Below, piece by piece: positions 8,574 to 16,653 of a stretch of 64,000 nt of DNA. The position numbers and the translations under genes are program-made. How positions within the stretch are numbered: position 1 is the first letter of the stretch; every line of letters starts with the position of its first letter. The stretch spans positions 1,720,001 to 1,784,000 of the forward strand of contig NZ_CP029189.1 in the NCBI RefSeq assembly GCF_008642275.1, in the 5' to 3' direction. The notes under the pieces were generated by a model that was not told where the DNA came from, did no database searches, and saw nothing but the letters and a program-made list of their open reading frames with translations. This DNA is from Streptomyces venezuelae (GTDB lineage: Bacteria > Actinomycetota > Actinomycetes > Streptomycetales > Streptomycetaceae).

Positions 8574-8819
8574 TCAGGCGTTGACGCCGGTGTTGCCGAA
8601 GGCGCCGTTGAGCAGACCGATCACGTTGACGGTGTTGCCGACCACGTTGACGGGGACGTGCACGGGGACCTGGACCTGGTTCCCGGAGGCCACGCCGGGC
8701 GAGTTCAGGGCCTCGCCCTCCGCCGACGCACCGCCGTGCGCCGAGGAGACACCGGCGCCGGCGGCGAGGAGGCCGCCCGCGATCATGGTGACGGCTGCGG
8801 CCTTCTTGAAGTTCTTCAC
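8574..8819 (-). CDS. chpE: Short chaplin, cysteine-free (ChpE-like)
   Basis: The 81-residue product has a signal peptide (MKNFKKAAAVTMIAGG, cleavage after SSA-H) and one chaplin domain: SPGVASGNQVQVPVHVPVNV followed by VVGNTVNVIGLLNGAFGNTG. Chaplins are secreted amyloid-forming surfactants that coat Streptomyces aerial hyphae and spores. Short chaplins usually carry two cysteines; this one has none, which is the hallmark of ChpE. From memory, chpE is SCO1800 in S. coelicolor, consistent with the surrounding gene order. It lacks an LPXTG sorting signal. GGAGGA lies 7 bases before the GTG start. Confidence 0.9.
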   Translation of the reverse strand: MKNFKKAAAVTMIAGGLLAAGAGVSSAHGGASAEGEALNSPGVASGNQVQVPVHVPVNVVGNTVNVIGLLNGAFGNTGVNA

Positions 8820-8969
8820 GTTCTCGTCCTCCAGTGCGTCTGCCGCGACCAGCCGTCGCGGCACGCATGGAAGAACGGCCCGGCCCGCGATCGGGATACG
8901 CCATGTGGGCTACATACACCCGACCGTATGAATCTCAGTCCGGAACGAGACGATCCGATTTACCTCAGA

Positions 8970-9635
8970 TCACTCGGCGATTCCGTGCCTGACCGCCCAC
9001 AACGCTGCCTGGGTCCGATCGGAAAGGTCCAACTTCATCAGGATGTTCGAGACATGGGTCTTGACCGTCTTCTCGGACAGGACCAGCGCGCGGGCGATCT
9101 CGCGGTTGGAGCGGCCGTCGGCGATCAGGCCCAGGACCTCGCGTTCGCGGTCGGTCAGCGAGCCGGGCCGGCCCGCCGGGGAGCCCTGGTCGTCCTGGGA
9201 GAGCAGGGCCAGGGCCACCTCCGGCTGGAGCAGCACGTGGCCCGCGTGGACGGAGCGGATGGCTCCGGCCAGCGCCTCCGGGTCGATGTCCTTGTAGACG
9301 TATCCGGCCGCCCCGGCCCGCAGGGCGGGGACCACGGTCCGCTGCTCGGTGAAGCTGGTGACGATCAGCACCCGGGCCGGGTTCGCCAGCGCGCGCAGCC
9401 TGCGCAGCGCCTCGATGCCGTCGGTCCCGGGCATCTTGACGTCCATCAGGATCACGTCGGGCCCCAGCTCCTCGGCGCGGGCGATGCCCTCCTCGCCGTC
9501 GGAGGCCTCGCCGACCACCTCGATGTCCTCCTGGACCTCCAGGAAGGTGCGCAGGCCCCGCCGGACCACCTGGTGGTCGTCGACCAGCAGTACCCGAATG
9601 CCACTGCCGCCGCCGCGGCCGGTGCCGTCAGCCAC
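8970..9635 (-). CDS. NarL/LuxR-family response regulator
   Basis: This 221-residue regulator has an N-terminal receiver domain ([14 protein letters not shown], phosphoacceptor aspartate in [11 protein letters not shown], conserved lysine in GYVYKDID) and a C-terminal LuxR helix-turn-helix ([20 protein letters not shown] through [12 protein letters not shown]). The GTG start overlaps the end of the upstream histidine kinase by 8 bases, so the two are translationally coupled and form a two-component pair. Target genes are not evident; the adjacent chaplin is a candidate by position only. Confidence 0.94.
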   Translation of the reverse strand: MADGTGRGGGSGIRVLLVDDHQVVRRGLRTFLEVQEDIEVVGEASDGEEGIARAEELGPDVILMDVKMPGTDGIEALRRLRALANPARVLIVTSFTEQRTVVPALRAGAAGYVYKDIDPEALAGAIRSVHAGHVLLQPEVALALLSQDDQGSPAGRPGSLTDREREVLGLIADGRSNREIARALVLSEKTVKTHVSNILMKLDLSDRTQAALWAVRHGIAE

Positions 9636-10776
9636 CGGGGACCTCCATCTCGATCGTGGTGCCCCGACCGGGCTCCGAGTGCACGGTGAGCCGGCCGCCG
9701 ACGCCGCCGGCGCGGTCCCGCATGGAGACCAGGCCCAGGTGTCGGCCCGCCCGGCGGACGGCCTTGGGGTCGAAGCCCTTGCCGGTGTCGAGGACCCTGA
9801 GGACCGCGCCCCCGGAGGGGGTCCGGGCCAGGGTCACCTCGACGCGGTCGCCGGCCGAGTGGCGCAGGGCGTTGTGCAGGGCCTCCTGCGCGACGCGGAG
9901 CAGGGCTTCCTCCTGGGCCGCGGGCAGCGCCCGTACTCCGTCACAGGTGAAGGTGACGTGCGCGGTGTGGGCGCGGTCGAGGACGTGGACGTGCGTACGG
10001 AGGGTGGCGACCAGTCCGTCCTCGTCCAGGGCGGCCGGTCGCAGCTCGGTCACGGCGGCGCGCAGTTCGTCGGCGGCCTCCGCCGCCAGGGCTGCCACCT
10101 GCTGGAGCTCGTCCTTCGCCCGGGCCGGGTCGCGGTCGACGAGGGTGGCGGCGGCCTGGGCGGTGAGGCGCAGCGAGAACAGTTTCTGGCTGACGGCGTC
10201 GTGGAGCTCGTGGGCGAGCCGGGAGCGCTCCTCGGCGATGGTCAGCTCGCGGCTGCGCTCGTAGAGATGGGCGTTGGTGAGGGCGATGGCCGCGTGCTGG
10301 GCGAGGAGGGAGAGGAGTTCCTGGTCCTCGTCCGTGAAGCCGCGAGGGCCGCGTTTGTTCGCGAGGAAGAGGGCGCCCAGGGTCTCCTCGCCGTCGCGCA
10401 CGGGCATGCCCAGGAAGTCGGACATCTCCGGGTGGGCGTCGGGCCAGCCCTCGAAGCGCGGGTCCTCGCGTACGTCGGCCAGGCGCTCGGGGCCTGGCTC
10501 GTGGAGCATCGCCGCGAGGATGCCGTGCTGGCGGGGCAGCGGGCCGATGCGGCGCCACTGCTCGGGGCTGATGCCGTCCACGACGAACTGGGCGAAGCCG
10601 CCGTGGTCGTCCGGGACGCCCAGGGCCGCGTACTCGGCGTCCAGGAGTTCGCGGGCCGACACGACGATCGTGCGCAGGACGTCGCGGACCTCCAGGCGGC
10701 GGCTCATGGCGAGCAGTGCGGTGCTCACGGCGGCCAGGCCGCTGGGGGGCCCGCCGTGCGGGGGGCTACCGGTCAT
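9628..10776 (-). CDS. GAF-domain sensor histidine kinase (HisKA_3 type)
   Basis: The 382-residue kinase has a GAF sensor domain (about residues 25-170), a HisKA_3 dimerisation and phosphoacceptor region with the H-box [19 protein letters not shown] (about 180-245), and a HATPase domain with [13 protein letters not shown] and DTGKGFDP and a C-terminal G-box. No transmembrane segment is visible, so it is probably a cytoplasmic sensor, similar to the DevS/NreB-like kinases. The ATG at 10776 follows a TACGGT hexamer by exactly 6 bases. A much longer in-frame extension exists upstream but has no domain content and overlaps a divergent gene, so I rejected it. Confidence 0.92.
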   Translation of the reverse strand: MTGSPPHGGPPSGLAAVSTALLAMSRRLEVRDVLRTIVVSARELLDAEYAALGVPDDHGGFAQFVVDGISPEQWRRIGPLPRQHGILAAMLHEPGPERLADVREDPRFEGWPDAHPEMSDFLGMPVRDGEETLGALFLANKRGPRGFTDEDQELLSLLAQHAAIALTNAHLYERSRELTIAEERSRLAHELHDAVSQKLFSLRLTAQAAATLVDRDPARAKDELQQVAALAAEAADELRAAVTELRPAALDEDGLVATLRTHVHVLDRAHTAHVTFTCDGVRALPAAQEEALLRVAQEALHNALRHSAGDRVEVTLARTPSGGAVLRVLDTGKGFDPKAVRRAGRHLGLVSMRDRAGGVGGRLTVHSEPGRGTTIEMEVPGG

Positions 10777-10782
10777 GGGCTC

Positions 10783-10788
10783 ACCGTA
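10783..10788 (-). promoter_or_regulatory. -10 hexamer of a leaderless promoter (histidine kinase)
   Basis: TACGGT on the minus strand, 6 bases, then the ATG at 10776. A GGTGAG overlapping this site could alternatively act as a ribosome binding site. Confidence 0.4.
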
Positions 10789-10933
10789 CCCGCGGCTGTG
10801 ACCTGCGGGATCGGGCCGTGGACGTAGGTCGAAGGGACCTGCGGGGGTGGGGCTCGTGGCCGACGCGGTGCGGAGGGGGGCGTTCCTAGGTTGGGGGCAT
10901 CTGCTGATCGGTACGGAAGGCGAGGGTGCTGTC

Positions 10934-11683
10934 ATGTCGGTGGCGATCGTGACGGGGGCGTCCAGGGGGCTCGGCCGGGCACTGGCCGGGGAGCTGGCGG
11001 CGCGGGGCTGGGACCTGGTGCTGAGCGCGCGGGGTGCGGCGGCGCTGGAGGAGGCCGCGGCCGGCCTGGCGCCCGGGACCAGGGTGGCGGCGGTGGCCGG
11101 GGACGTGTCCTCGGCGGCGCACCGGGCGGCGCTGGTGGCGGCGGCGCGGGAGCTGGGCGGGCTGGACCTGCTGGTGAACAACGCGGGGGTGCTCGGGACC
11201 GAGCCGCTGGTGCCGCTGGCGGAGCATGCGCTGGACGGGCTGCGGGAGGCCTTCGAGGTCAACGTGGTGGGGCCGCTGGGCCTGGTCCAGGAGGGGCTCA
11301 CGCTGCTGCGTGCGGCGGGAGCCGGGGCGGTGCTGAACATCAGCTCGGACGCGGCAGTGGTGGCGTACGCGACGTGGGGGGCGTACGGCGCGACCAAGGC
11401 GGCGGGGGACCTGATGTCGGCGGTGCTGGCGGTGGAGGAGCCGGGGCTGCGGGTGTGGTGGGCGGACCCGGGGTCGATGCGGACGCGGATGATGGCGGCG
11501 GCCGAGCCGGACGAGGACCTGGCGGGGCTGCCGACGCCGGAGGAGGTGGCTCCGGCGCTGCTGCGGCTGGTGGAGGGGGCGCTGCCGAGCGGGCGCTACA
11601 CGGCGCGGGAGCTGGCGGCGGAGGAGCGGGCGGGCGCGGGGGCGGGGGCGGGCTCAGGGGCGGGGACCGGGGGCGGGCGGTGA
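10934..11683 (+). CDS. Short-chain dehydrogenase/reductase
   Basis: The 249-residue product is a classical SDR: nucleotide-binding TGASRGLGRALAG at residues 7-19, NNAG motif (LLVNNAGVLG), catalytic serine region (NISSDAA) and YGATK giving the Tyr-x-x-x-Lys pair. The C-terminal 20 residues are a Gly/Ala low-complexity tail. Its stop codon overlaps the GTG of the QueA-like gene by 4 bases, so the two are coupled. The substrate is unknown. Pairing with a tRNA-modification-type enzyme is unusual. Confidence 0.88.
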   Translation: MSVAIVTGASRGLGRALAGELAARGWDLVLSARGAAALEEAAAGLAPGTRVAAVAGDVSSAAHRAALVAAARELGGLDLLVNNAGVLGTEPLVPLAEHALDGLREAFEVNVVGPLGLVQEGLTLLRAAGAGAVLNISSDAAVVAYATWGAYGATKAAGDLMSAVLAVEEPGLRVWWADPGSMRTRMMAAAEPDEDLAGLPTPEEVAPALLRLVEGALPSGRYTARELAAEERAGAGAGAGSGAGTGGGR

Positions 11684-12804
11684 GCGGGTCCCGGGCCTTG
11701 CACGAGGAGGGTCTATATATAACGGACATACCGCCGCATTTGATGGCCCGGATTCCGGCCGAGCAGCGGGGGCCGGGGCTGAGGCGGGACTCCGTACGGC
11801 TGCTGGTGTCACGAGGCACCGAGCGAGTGTCGCTGCACGCCTTCCGGGAGCTGCCGGGGCTGCTGCGGCCCGGGGACGTGCTGGTGGTGAACACCTCGGC
11901 CACGCTGGCGGCCGCCGTGGACGCCCGGCTGGGCGGCGAGGGCCTGGTGGTGCACTTCTCGACCCGGGGCGACGACGCCCGCTGGGCGGTGGAGCTGCGC
12001 ACCCCGGCCGGCGACGGGACGACGCGGCCGCGCGCCGGGGGGCCACCCGGGGCGGTGCTGGAACTGCCGGACGGCCACCGCCTCACGATCGAGGAGCCCC
12101 TCGCGGCGGGCGCGGACCGGCTGTGGTGGGCGCGGCCCTCGCGCGGGCCGGACGGCGTGCCGGCGCTGCTGCGGGCGTACGGGCGGCCGATCCGGTACGC
12201 GTACACGGAGCGCGACCAGCCGCTCTCGGCCTATCAAACGGTGTTCGCGGTGCCCTCCCCCGACGGCTCGGGCTCGGCGGAGATGCCGAGCGCGGGCCGA
12301 CCCTTCACGGCGGAGCTGGTGGCGCGCCTGGTGAGCCGGGGGGTGCAGTTCGCCCCGCTGGTCCTGCACACGGGGGTGGCCTCGCAGGAGGCGCACGAGC
12401 CTCCCTACCCGGAGCGGTACGAGGTGTCCGCCACGACGGCGGGGCTGGTGAACGCCGCCAGGGCCGCCGGGGGGCGGGTCATCGCGGTGGGAACCACGGC
12501 GGTACGGGCCCTGGAGTCGGCCGCGGACGCGCAGGGACGGGTGCGGCCGGCCGCCGGGTGGACCGGCCTGGTGGTCACTCCGGAGCGCGGCGTGCGGGTG
12601 GTGGACGGGCTGCTGACCGGCTTCCACGAGCCCGAGGCGTCCCATCTGCTGATGCTGGAGGCGGTTGCGGGGCGGGCCGCCGTACGGCTCGGGTATGCCG
12701 AGGCGCGGGCCCGGCTCTGCCTCTGGCACGAGTTCGGGGACGTCCATCTGCTACTCAAGGATGAGAACCGTGACCATATGCATTGCGACAGCAACTCACG
12801 GTGA
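11680..12804 (+). CDS. QueA-like S-adenosylmethionine:tRNA ribosyltransferase-isomerase
   Basis: The 374-residue protein has the two-part QueA layout: an N-terminal D-[IL]-P-P-HLMARIPAEQRGP and VLVVNTSATLAA, and the C-terminal TAELVARLVSRGVQFAPLVL, VIAVGTTAVRALES and GLLTGFHEPEASHLLML. QueA transfers and isomerises the ribosyl moiety of SAM onto preQ1-tRNA in queuosine synthesis. No tgt or preQ1 gene is present in the window, so true queuosine function is uncertain. The GTG start overlaps the SDR stop (GTGA). Near the start (about codons 12-17) there is a cluster of very rare codons, CTA TAT ATA and then ATA, inside the AT-rich string CTATATATAACG, strikingly unlike the surroundings. Confidence 0.8.
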   Translation: MSGSRALHEEGLYITDIPPHLMARIPAEQRGPGLRRDSVRLLVSRGTERVSLHAFRELPGLLRPGDVLVVNTSATLAAAVDARLGGEGLVVHFSTRGDDARWAVELRTPAGDGTTRPRAGGPPGAVLELPDGHRLTIEEPLAAGADRLWWARPSRGPDGVPALLRAYGRPIRYAYTERDQPLSAYQTVFAVPSPDGSGSAEMPSAGRPFTAELVARLVSRGVQFAPLVLHTGVASQEAHEPPYPERYEVSATTAGLVNAARAAGGRVIAVGTTAVRALESAADAQGRVRPAAGWTGLVVTPERGVRVVDGLLTGFHEPEASHLLMLEAVAGRAAVRLGYAEARARLCLWHEFGDVHLLLKDENRDHMHCDSNSR

Positions 12805-12903
12805 AACGGATCTCCGGGCGATGTGACCCCGCACATAGGACCCACATCACTTACGAAGCCGCCTAGTGGACGCATAAAGACCCTGTCAGTGCTGTCCCAC
12901 CTA

Positions 12904-12933
12904 GCGCCGAGGCCCGAAATCGGGCTTCGGCGC
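12904..12933 (+). terminator. Hairpin between the queA-like and transglycosylase genes
   Basis: A 13-bp stem (GCGCCGAGGCCCG with CGGGCTTCGGCGC, one G-U pair) closes a 4-base AAAT loop. It probably terminates transcription from the QueA-like gene. The intergenic region (12805-13086) is somewhat AT-richer than average. I looked for a c-di-AMP (ydaO) riboswitch there, as found before some cell-wall hydrolases, and did not find its conserved boxes. Confidence 0.6.
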
Positions 12934-13086
12934 CCGTGCGTGATCCACTAAGCGGGATCGTACGTCACACCTTTGCCACAGGATTTTGCCGCCGCTAAGA
13001 ATTGCTCCCGTCGCACAGCACCGCGGATCCCCGGATCCACAAAGCGCCTTCCTGCGACTCCCGCTATTCGAAGAGGTTGCCCCGCC

Positions 13087-13767
13087 ATGTCTGCTTCCCG
13101 CACTCCCGGTCACAGTCGTCTGACGAAGGCACACAAGCTGTCCATCGCCGGTGTCGCCACGCTGAGCGCCGCCGCCGTCGCCTTCTCCCTCGTGCCGGCC
13201 GACGCCGCCGAGGCCGAGGTCGTCACCGCCGCCCCCGTCGCCTGGACCCAGGCCGTGGGTGGCGCGCAGACGAAGACGCTGCAGGGCAACCTCTCCGCAC
13301 AGCAGGTCATCTCCCAGGCGAACGCGAAGGCCGCGGCCAAGATCAAGGCCGACGCCGACGCCAAGGCCAAGGCCGAGGCCGCCGCGAAGAAGGCCCGCGA
13401 GCAGAAGGCTGCCGCGAGCCGCTCCGCCGCCCGCACCCCGGTCTTCGCGAACAACCTCGACGGCTGGATCAAGGAAGCCCTCTTCATCATGAAGAAGGAG
13501 GGCATTCCGGGCACCTACGCCGGAATCCACAAGAACATCATGCGCGAGTCCAGCGGTAACCCGATGGCGATCAACAACTGGGACATCAACGCCCAGAACG
13601 GCATCCCCAGCAAGGGTCTGCTCCAGGTCATCTACCCGACCTTCAAGGCGTACCACGTCAAGGGCACCAAGTTCGACCAGTACGACCCGGTCGCCAACAT
13701 CGTCGCCGCCTGCAACTACGCGGCCGACCGCTACGGCTCCATGGACAACGTCAACAGCGCCTACTAG
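13087..13767 (+). CDS. Secreted lytic transglycosylase (SLT domain)
   Basis: The 226-residue product has a signal region (basic HSRLTKAHKLS, hydrophobic IAGVATLSAAAVAFSLV, cleavage near ADAAEA), an Ala/Lys-rich helical linker (about residues 75-120, IKADADAKAKAEAAAKKA) and a C-terminal SLT-type lysozyme-fold domain. The catalytic glutamate lies in IMRESSGNPMAINNWD, followed by GLLQVIYPTF and VANIVAACNYAADRYGS. Such enzymes cleave peptidoglycan glycan strands at the cell surface. The start is the ATG at 13087, with AGAGG 10 bases upstream. A bidirectional terminator follows. Confidence 0.92.
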   Translation: MSASRTPGHSRLTKAHKLSIAGVATLSAAAVAFSLVPADAAEAEVVTAAPVAWTQAVGGAQTKTLQGNLSAQQVISQANAKAAAKIKADADAKAKAEAAAKKAREQKAAASRSAARTPVFANNLDGWIKEALFIMKKEGIPGTYAGIHKNIMRESSGNPMAINNWDINAQNGIPSKGLLQVIYPTFKAYHVKGTKFDQYDPVANIVAACNYAADRYGSMDNVNSAY

Positions 13768-13791
13768 GCCCTGACGCACCCTGGCCCCATG

Positions 13792-13835
13792 CGCCTCAGG
13801 GCGGCACCCGGACTTCCGGATGCCGCCCTGAGGCG
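13792..13835. terminator. Bidirectional terminator
   Basis: A perfect 15-bp stem (CGCCTCAGGGCGGCA with TGCCGCCCTGAGGCG) with a 14-base loop and a short TTT lies between the convergent genes ending at 13767 and 13880. Confidence 0.85.
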
Positions 13836-13879
13836 TTTGCCGTGCGCGCGGGCGGTCGTGCCGCCCGCGCGCCGGGGTG

Positions 13880-16420
13880 CTACTTGCCCGCGCGCATGAC
13901 CTCGGGCTCGTGGCGGCGCAGCAGGCGCTGCACCGCGAAGCCGCAGGCGACGCCGATGAGCAGCAGGATGGTGATGTTCAGGCTCCACTGCCCGATCGTG
14001 GCGTCCCAGAGCGGGTCGGTGTTGGTCGGGTTCTCCGCGTCCCACGGCGGCATGAGCTTGCCGAGGTTCAGCGTGGTGCCCGCGGCGGCGATGGCCCAGC
14101 GGGACGGCATCAGCCAGGCGAACTGCTCCAGGCCCGGGGAGTCGTAGACCTGGAAGAGGATGCCGGTGAAGACGACCTGGACGATCGCGAACATGACCAG
14201 CAGCGGCATGGTCTTCTCGGCGGTCTTCACCAGCGAGGAGATCACCAGGCCGAACATCATCGAGGTGAAGCCGAGCGCGATGACCGACAGGCAGATCTCG
14301 ACGGCCGGCGGCATGATCAGGCCCTCGGCGGGCAGGTCGCGCGGGAAGAAGCCGATCGCGCAGATGATCACGCCCTGGATGGCCGTGATGACGCCGAGGA
14401 CGATCACCTTCGACATGAGGTAGGCGGACCGGTACAGGCCGGTCGCGCGTTCCCGCTCGTAGATGACCCGTTCCTTGATCAGCTCACGGACCGAGTTGGC
14501 GGCACCCGAGAAGCACATGCCGACCGCGAGGATCAGCATGATCGTGCCGGCGTCGCCGTTGAAGCGGGACGGCGCGACGGGCGGCGCCAGGCCGAACTTC
14601 GCGGGGATCACGGTGGAGACCACGCCCAGGACGGCCGGCAGGAGCACCATCAGGGCCAGGAAGCCCACGTCCGACGCGATCACCGAGACGTAGCGGCGGA
14701 TCAGCGTCCACAGCTGCGAGCCCCAGCCCTGCGGCTTGGTCGGGCGCATCTGCTGGGCCGGGGGCATCGCGACGGACTGCGGGGCGACCGCGTCGATGTC
14801 GGCTGCGTACAGCTGGTAGTGCTGGGAACCCTTCCAGCGGCCGGCCCAGTCGTACTCGCGGTAGTTCTCGAAGGCCGAGAACACGTCCGCCCACGTGGTG
14901 TAGCCGAAGAAGTTCAGCGCCTCGTCCGGCGGGCCGAAGTAGGCGACCGAACCGCCCGGGGCCATGACCAGCAGCTTGTCGCAGATGGCCAGCTCGGCAA
15001 CCGAGTGGGTGACGACGAGGACCGTGCGGCCGTCGTCGGCGAGGCCGCGCAGCAGCTGCATGACGTCGCGGTCCATGCCCGGGTCGAGACCCGAGGTCGG
15101 CTCGTCCAGGAAGATCAGCGAGGGCTTGGTGAGCAGCTCCAGGGCCACGGACACGCGCTTGCGCTGACCACCCGAGAGCGCGGTGATCTTCTTGTCCTTG
15201 TGGATGTCGAGCTTGAGCTCGCGCAGCACCTCGTCGATGCGGGCGGCACGCTCGGACTCGGCGGTGTCGCCGGGGAAGCGGAGCTTGGCCGCGTACTTGA
15301 GGGCCGTGCTGACCTTCAGCTCCTTGTGCAGGATGTCGTCCTGCGGGACCAGGCCGATGCGCTGGCGGAGTTCCGCGAACTGCTTGTACAGGTTGCGGTT
15401 GTCGTAGAGGACGTCACCCTCGTTGGCGGGCCGGTAGCCGGTGAGCGCCTTGAGGAGGGTGGACTTGCCGGAGCCGGAGGGGCCGATGACGCCGATCAGC
15501 GACTTCTCCGGGACTCCGAAGGTGACGTCCTTGAGAATCTGCTTGCCGCCGTCGACCGTGACCGTCAGGTGGCGGGCCGAGAAGGAGACCTCGCCGGTGT
15601 CGACGAACTCCTCCAGCCGGTCGCCGACGATCCGGAACGTCGAGTGGCCGACGCCGACGATGTCGTTCGGGCCGATCAGCGCGCTGCCGGACTTCGCCAG
15701 CGGCTGGCCGTTGACGTACGTGCCGTTGTGGCTGCCGAGGTCGTGGATCTCGAAGCGGCCGCCGGGCATCGAACGGAACTCGGCGTGGTGGCGGGAGACC
15801 TGGAGGTCGGAGACCACCAGCTCGTTCTCCAGCGCACGGCCGATCCGCATGACGTGACCCAGCGAGAGCTGGTGGAACGTCGTCGGGCTGCGGTCTCCGT
15901 AGGCCGGGGCCCCGCCCTGCGCCGAGCGGGGAGCGGCGGCGCCCTGCTGGTGCGGGAGGTGTACCTGCGGCTGCTGCGGCTGCTGCTGCGCGTACTGCTG
16001 CTGACCCCAGGCCTGCTGCTGGGGCTGCTGCTGCGGGGCCTGGTAGGCCGGCGCCTGCGGCTGGGCGTACGCCTGGGCCGGGGCCTGCTGTGCCTGCTGT
16101 GCCACGGCCGGCTGCGGCGCGGCGGCGCCGGCGGTGCTCAGATTCAGCCGAGGGCCGTCCGTCGCGTTGCCCAGGTGGACCGGCGTGCCGGGCACGAGCT
16201 CGGTCTGCTGGACCCTGGCCCCGTGCACATAGGTGCCGTTGGTGCTGCCGTGGTCCTCGATGCCCCAACCCCGGCCGTTCCAGGTGATAGTGGCGTGCCG
16301 CCACGACACCCGGGCATCGTCGATCACCACGTCTCCCTGGGGGTCGCGCCCCAGCGAGTACGACCTGGACGGATCGAGCGTCCAGGTCCTTCCGTTCAAT
16401 TCCAGTACGAGTTCCGGCAC
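13880..16420 (-). CDS. FHA-FHA-ABC transporter fusion (ATPase plus ABC-2 permease)
   Basis: This 846-residue protein is a one-piece exporter with regulatory domains. Two FHA phosphothreonine-binding domains (about residues 20-80 with SWRHATI and GSTNGTYVHG; about 190-250 with SRHHAEF and GSHNGTYVNG) flank a Gln/Pro/Ala-rich linker. An ABC ATPase follows (Walker A GPSGSGKSTLLK, signature LSGGQRKRVSVALEL, Walker B LIFLDEPTSGLDP), then an ABC-2 type membrane domain of about six helices (about 565-830), as in ABCG half-transporters. The FHA domains imply control by Ser/Thr kinases. Mycobacterial Rv1747 has the same layout. The start is the GTG at 16420 with GGGGCTGGA upstream. Substrate unknown. 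Confidence 0.93.
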   Translation of the reverse strand: MPELVLELNGRTWTLDPSRSYSLGRDPQGDVVIDDARVSWRHATITWNGRGWGIEDHGSTNGTYVHGARVQQTELVPGTPVHLGNATDGPRLNLSTAGAAAPQPAVAQQAQQAPAQAYAQPQAPAYQAPQQQPQQQAWGQQQYAQQQPQQPQVHLPHQQGAAAPRSAQGGAPAYGDRSPTTFHQLSLGHVMRIGRALENELVVSDLQVSRHHAEFRSMPGGRFEIHDLGSHNGTYVNGQPLAKSGSALIGPNDIVGVGHSTFRIVGDRLEEFVDTGEVSFSARHLTVTVDGGKQILKDVTFGVPEKSLIGVIGPSGSGKSTLLKALTGYRPANEGDVLYDNRNLYKQFAELRQRIGLVPQDDILHKELKVSTALKYAAKLRFPGDTAESERAARIDEVLRELKLDIHKDKKITALSGGQRKRVSVALELLTKPSLIFLDEPTSGLDPGMDRDVMQLLRGLADDGRTVLVVTHSVAELAICDKLLVMAPGGSVAYFGPPDEALNFFGYTTWADVFSAFENYREYDWAGRWKGSQHYQLYAADIDAVAPQSVAMPPAQQMRPTKPQGWGSQLWTLIRRYVSVIASDVGFLALMVLLPAVLGVVSTVIPAKFGLAPPVAPSRFNGDAGTIMLILAVGMCFSGAANSVRELIKERVIYERERATGLYRSAYLMSKVIVLGVITAIQGVIICAIGFFPRDLPAEGLIMPPAVEICLSVIALGFTSMMFGLVISSLVKTAEKTMPLLVMFAIVQVVFTGILFQVYDSPGLEQFAWLMPSRWAIAAAGTTLNLGKLMPPWDAENPTNTDPLWDATIGQWSLNITILLLIGVACGFAVQRLLRRHEPEVMRAGK

Positions 16421-16653
16421 TCCAGCCCCACTTAAGTCCCCCGAGAATCCCCCATGACGTCAGGGAGTCTAGGGATGGCGAACATCCGGGGGAACTATTT
16501 CAGGCCTACCGCCGTATGTGGAATCCGGGCCTTGCCGGGGCGTCTACGACCGCCCGTTGACGGGGTCGAAACTCACCCGGAGAGTGAGATACGGGACTTC
16601 TCGCCCGGTGGTCCCGTTCGCGTACCACTCGGTAGGCATCGGGGGTTCACCGT

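Noticed and set aside
10777..11397. N-terminal extension of the histidine kinase
   Set aside because: In-frame but low-complexity, overlapping the divergent SDR gene and the kinase promoter.
12805..13086. ydaO (c-di-AMP) riboswitch before the transglycosylase
   Set aside because: Expected from other Streptomyces cell-wall hydrolases, but the conserved boxes are not present in this leader.
13877..16435. 852-codon plus-strand open frame
   Set aside because: It mirrors the FHA-ABC transporter gene, whose own motifs are unmistakable; the antisense product is low-complexity.
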